A DNA stretch of 6,906 nucleotides, from contig DDCS01000045.1 in NCBI GenBank assembly GCA_002335345.1, forward strand, positions 1 to 6,906. Direction: 5' to 3'. Every line of letters begins with the position of its first letter. Within the stretch, counting starts at the first letter, position 1. Of the stretch, positions 5,395 to 6,906 are shown one piece after another. The notes beneath the pieces are model-generated. The model searched no databases and was not told where the DNA came from. It was given only the letters and a program-made list of their open reading frames with translations. Both the position numbers and the translations under genes were made by a program. The DNA is from Flavobacteriaceae bacterium UBA2000 (lineage in GTDB: Bacteria; Bacteroidota; Bacteroidia; Flavobacteriales; Flavobacteriaceae).

Positions 5395-6906
5395 ATGGCA
5401 TGGAGTTTTCAGTACTCATCTCTGATCCAGCATCTGGGCTCATTTCAGGATCTAACATGGAATTTTCTTCTGAATCTAAATCCTGAGCGGATTCTCGAGG
5501 TTTTGTGCGTAAAAATTCCTTTTCGATATCAACACCTACGCGCTCAAACAGGGCTTTAAATTGGGCCACATCATCCATGAATCTTTGGCGTGTTTCCATA
5601 TAATACGCGGGCTCATCATAGGCATAGACAAAGAGCACCAAACCTTCGTATTGATTCATCTTACTGTAAATCTCCTCGAGATTCTCTAATTGATTTGTGA
5701 GGTCCAACGAAGCGTAATAATCCAGATATTCTCGATGAATTTGAGCCGTTTGTTCAAAGACTTGACGCGCTTTCTCTGCTTTGTCAATCACGTAATAATT
5801 CCAAACAAAAGGATCCAACAAAGAATAATATTCAAATAGATTAACCGGCATTTTTTCCATGGCCAAGTCCAAGACTTCTTCCGCCTTTTTGTAATCCTTT
5901 TGTCGCACGAGTTCATCAGCCAGTCGGGCCAAATTACTGCGATAGGTGATCCCATTTCTTCGGGTTTCGGTGTCGTGATAAATTTCAGGATCTCCGCTGT
6001 TACCCCAGTCCCAAGACATGACGATATCATACATTTTCTCTGCGTCTACGCGGCCCATTTCATAAGGGTTTCTAGGGTCGATAGGTGTCTTAATTGGAAC
6101 GAGTTTGTAGACCATCCCATCGAGTTGAAGATAGTCCTTCATCCAGAGATAATCATCGTCGCCAAAAGCCCCACCGCTAAAGTAAACGGGCCGTTCCCAA
6201 TTGTTATTGGCGATAATATCGAGCATCAACAAGCGGTTTTTATAAATGAAATCTCCCTTGAGTTCAATGTCGATATAAGGGACGATCAAATCGGCGTCTT
6301 TGGCAGCAACAATACCATTGCTCAGCACGGCTTCCTTGTCCACAGGAATTCGAACGACTTTGGCCGGGAAGGCATTGATGAATTGTCCGCTATTGAGTTC
6401 TACTTTAAAGCGCTGATCCTCGCTTGCAACGAAGTTCATCCAGGTTTTTATATCGACGGTATCACGAACCGTTTCTTGATAGGCGATTACGTCCCGCACG
6501 CCATAGCGATATTGCTCGTGCTTGAGTTGTGAGGGTATTGGTGCACTGGTAAAGGCTTGTTTTTTCATATCATCGATATACCAATCCGTTTGGAATAAAC
6601 TGGTATTGATAATACGCACGTCTTGGCGGTAATGCTCGATATTTTGCTGATACCATAGGGCAAAAGTATCATTGTCCCCAATGGTAAACAGCAGTGCATT
6701 GGGATCACAGGAGTCCAAATACATTTTCCCCATAACGTTTGCCGTGTAACGTCCTGAGCGATCGTGATCGTCCCAGTTTTGCGTCGCTAAAAGAACGGGT
6801 CCCGCAAGCATCGCAAGGCCTAGCCCAACGGGGAGGCTCAACTTTTTCAAAGAACTTTGTTGCAGCCAATCAATTAAGGCATAAGCGCCATAACCAATCC
6901 ATAGGG
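5393..6906 (-). CDS. DUF2723/TMEM260-type membrane protein with TPRs (C-terminal half, runs off right edge)
   Basis: The minus-strand frame is open from the right edge to a TAA at 5393-5395, giving 503 residues. Beginning the protein at the TTG at 6848-6850 would be wrong: 18 more sense codons (LWIGYGAYALIDWLQQSS) precede it without a stop. Residues ~1-15 and ~23-39 of the fragment are the last hydrophobic segments. The diagnostic family block follows: NWDDHDRSGRY (6746-6778), GDNDTFALWY (6650-6679), then DVRIINTSL and TDWYIDDM. An extracytoplasmic region and TPR-like helices (about 5651-5953) come next, and the protein ends in an acidic Ser/Met-rich tail. Bacteroidota members usually have about 1000 or more residues, so about half is missing. 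The family resembles PMT-type glycosyltransferases; human TMEM260 is reported to be a protein O-mannosyltransferase. A role in glycosylation of exported proteins is thus plausible but inferred. It is co-directional with, and 8 bp from, the deacetylase gene. Confidence 0.9.
   Translation of the reverse strand, partial: LWIGYGAYALIDWLQQSSLKKLSLPVGLGLAMLAGPVLLATQNWDDHDRSGRYTANVMGKMYLDSCDPNALLFTIGDNDTFALWYQQNIEHYRQDVRIINTSLFQTDWYIDDMKKQAFTSAPIPSQLKHEQYRYGVRDVIAYQETVRDTVDIKTWMNFVASEDQRFKVELNSGQFINAFPAKVVRIPVDKEAVLSNGIVAAKDADLIVPYIDIELKGDFIYKNRLLMLDIIANNNWERPVYFSGGAFGDDDYLWMKDYLQLDGMVYKLVPIKTPIDPRNPYEMGRVDAEKMYDIVMSWDWGNSGDPEIYHDTETRRNGITYRSNLARLADELVRQKDYKKAEEVLDLAMEKMPVNLFEYYSLLDPFVWNYYVIDKAEKARQVFEQTAQIHREYLDYYASLDLTNQLENLEEIYSKMNQYEGLVLFVYAYDEPAYYMETRQRFMDDVAQFKALFERVGVDIEKEFLRTKPRESAQDLDSEENSMLDPEMSPDAGSEMSTENSMP

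Noticed and set aside
5900..6532. A 210-codon plus-strand reading frame
   Set aside because: It lies entirely antisense to well-conserved DUF2723 coding sequence, its product resembles no family I know, and it has no promoter or ribosome site. It is a shadow frame.
6848..6850. TTG as the start of the DUF2723 gene
   Set aside because: The frame stays open for 18 codons upstream to the window edge, the upstream residues look like a membrane segment, and family members are about twice as long. The gene is simply cut by the window.

Overview
The window looks like chromosomal DNA from a member of the Bacteroidota, most likely a flavobacterium. Four things point there: a GH92 mannosidase lipoprotein with the chitobiase-type and discoidin-type C-terminal modules common in flavobacterial glycosidases, a FucP/GluP-type sugar transporter, a long DUF2723/TMEM260-type membrane protein with TPRs, and exact matches to the Bacteroidota -7 promoter element TAnnTTTG. 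Apart from four short gaps (12, 96, 45 and 8 bp) the window is entirely protein-coding. I see no RNA gene, CRISPR array, insertion sequence or phage gene.

Left part, minus strand (1-3087): a complete GH92 exo-alpha-mannosidase lipoprotein is followed 12 bp later by the first 41 codons of a sugar MFS transporter, which runs off the left edge. Together they look like a small operon that releases mannose from glycans outside the cytoplasm and imports a monosaccharide. The first ~1140 bases (transporter start plus the last third of the mannosidase gene) are clearly AT-richer than the rest.

Middle, plus strand (3184-4749): a membrane-anchored calcineurin-like metallophosphoesterase, then a small thioredoxin-fold protein whose active site reads WDQAC instead of WCGPC. 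The 96-bp divergent gap before the phosphoesterase holds candidate promoters for both directions. A second TAnnTTTG element precedes the thioredoxin-like gene.

Right part, minus strand (4746-6906): the C-terminal half of a DUF2723 protein, open through the right edge, followed 8 bp later by a small NodB-type polysaccharide deacetylase. The deacetylase ends tail-to-tail with the thioredoxin-like gene, and their stop codons overlap.

The recurring theme is glycan handling: mannose release and sugar uptake, a probable sugar-transferring membrane protein, and a carbohydrate deacetylase. I see no clearly new multi-gene system. The most unusual items are the monothiol thioredoxin-like protein, the composition break inside the mannosidase gene, and the pairing of the DUF2723 protein with the deacetylase.
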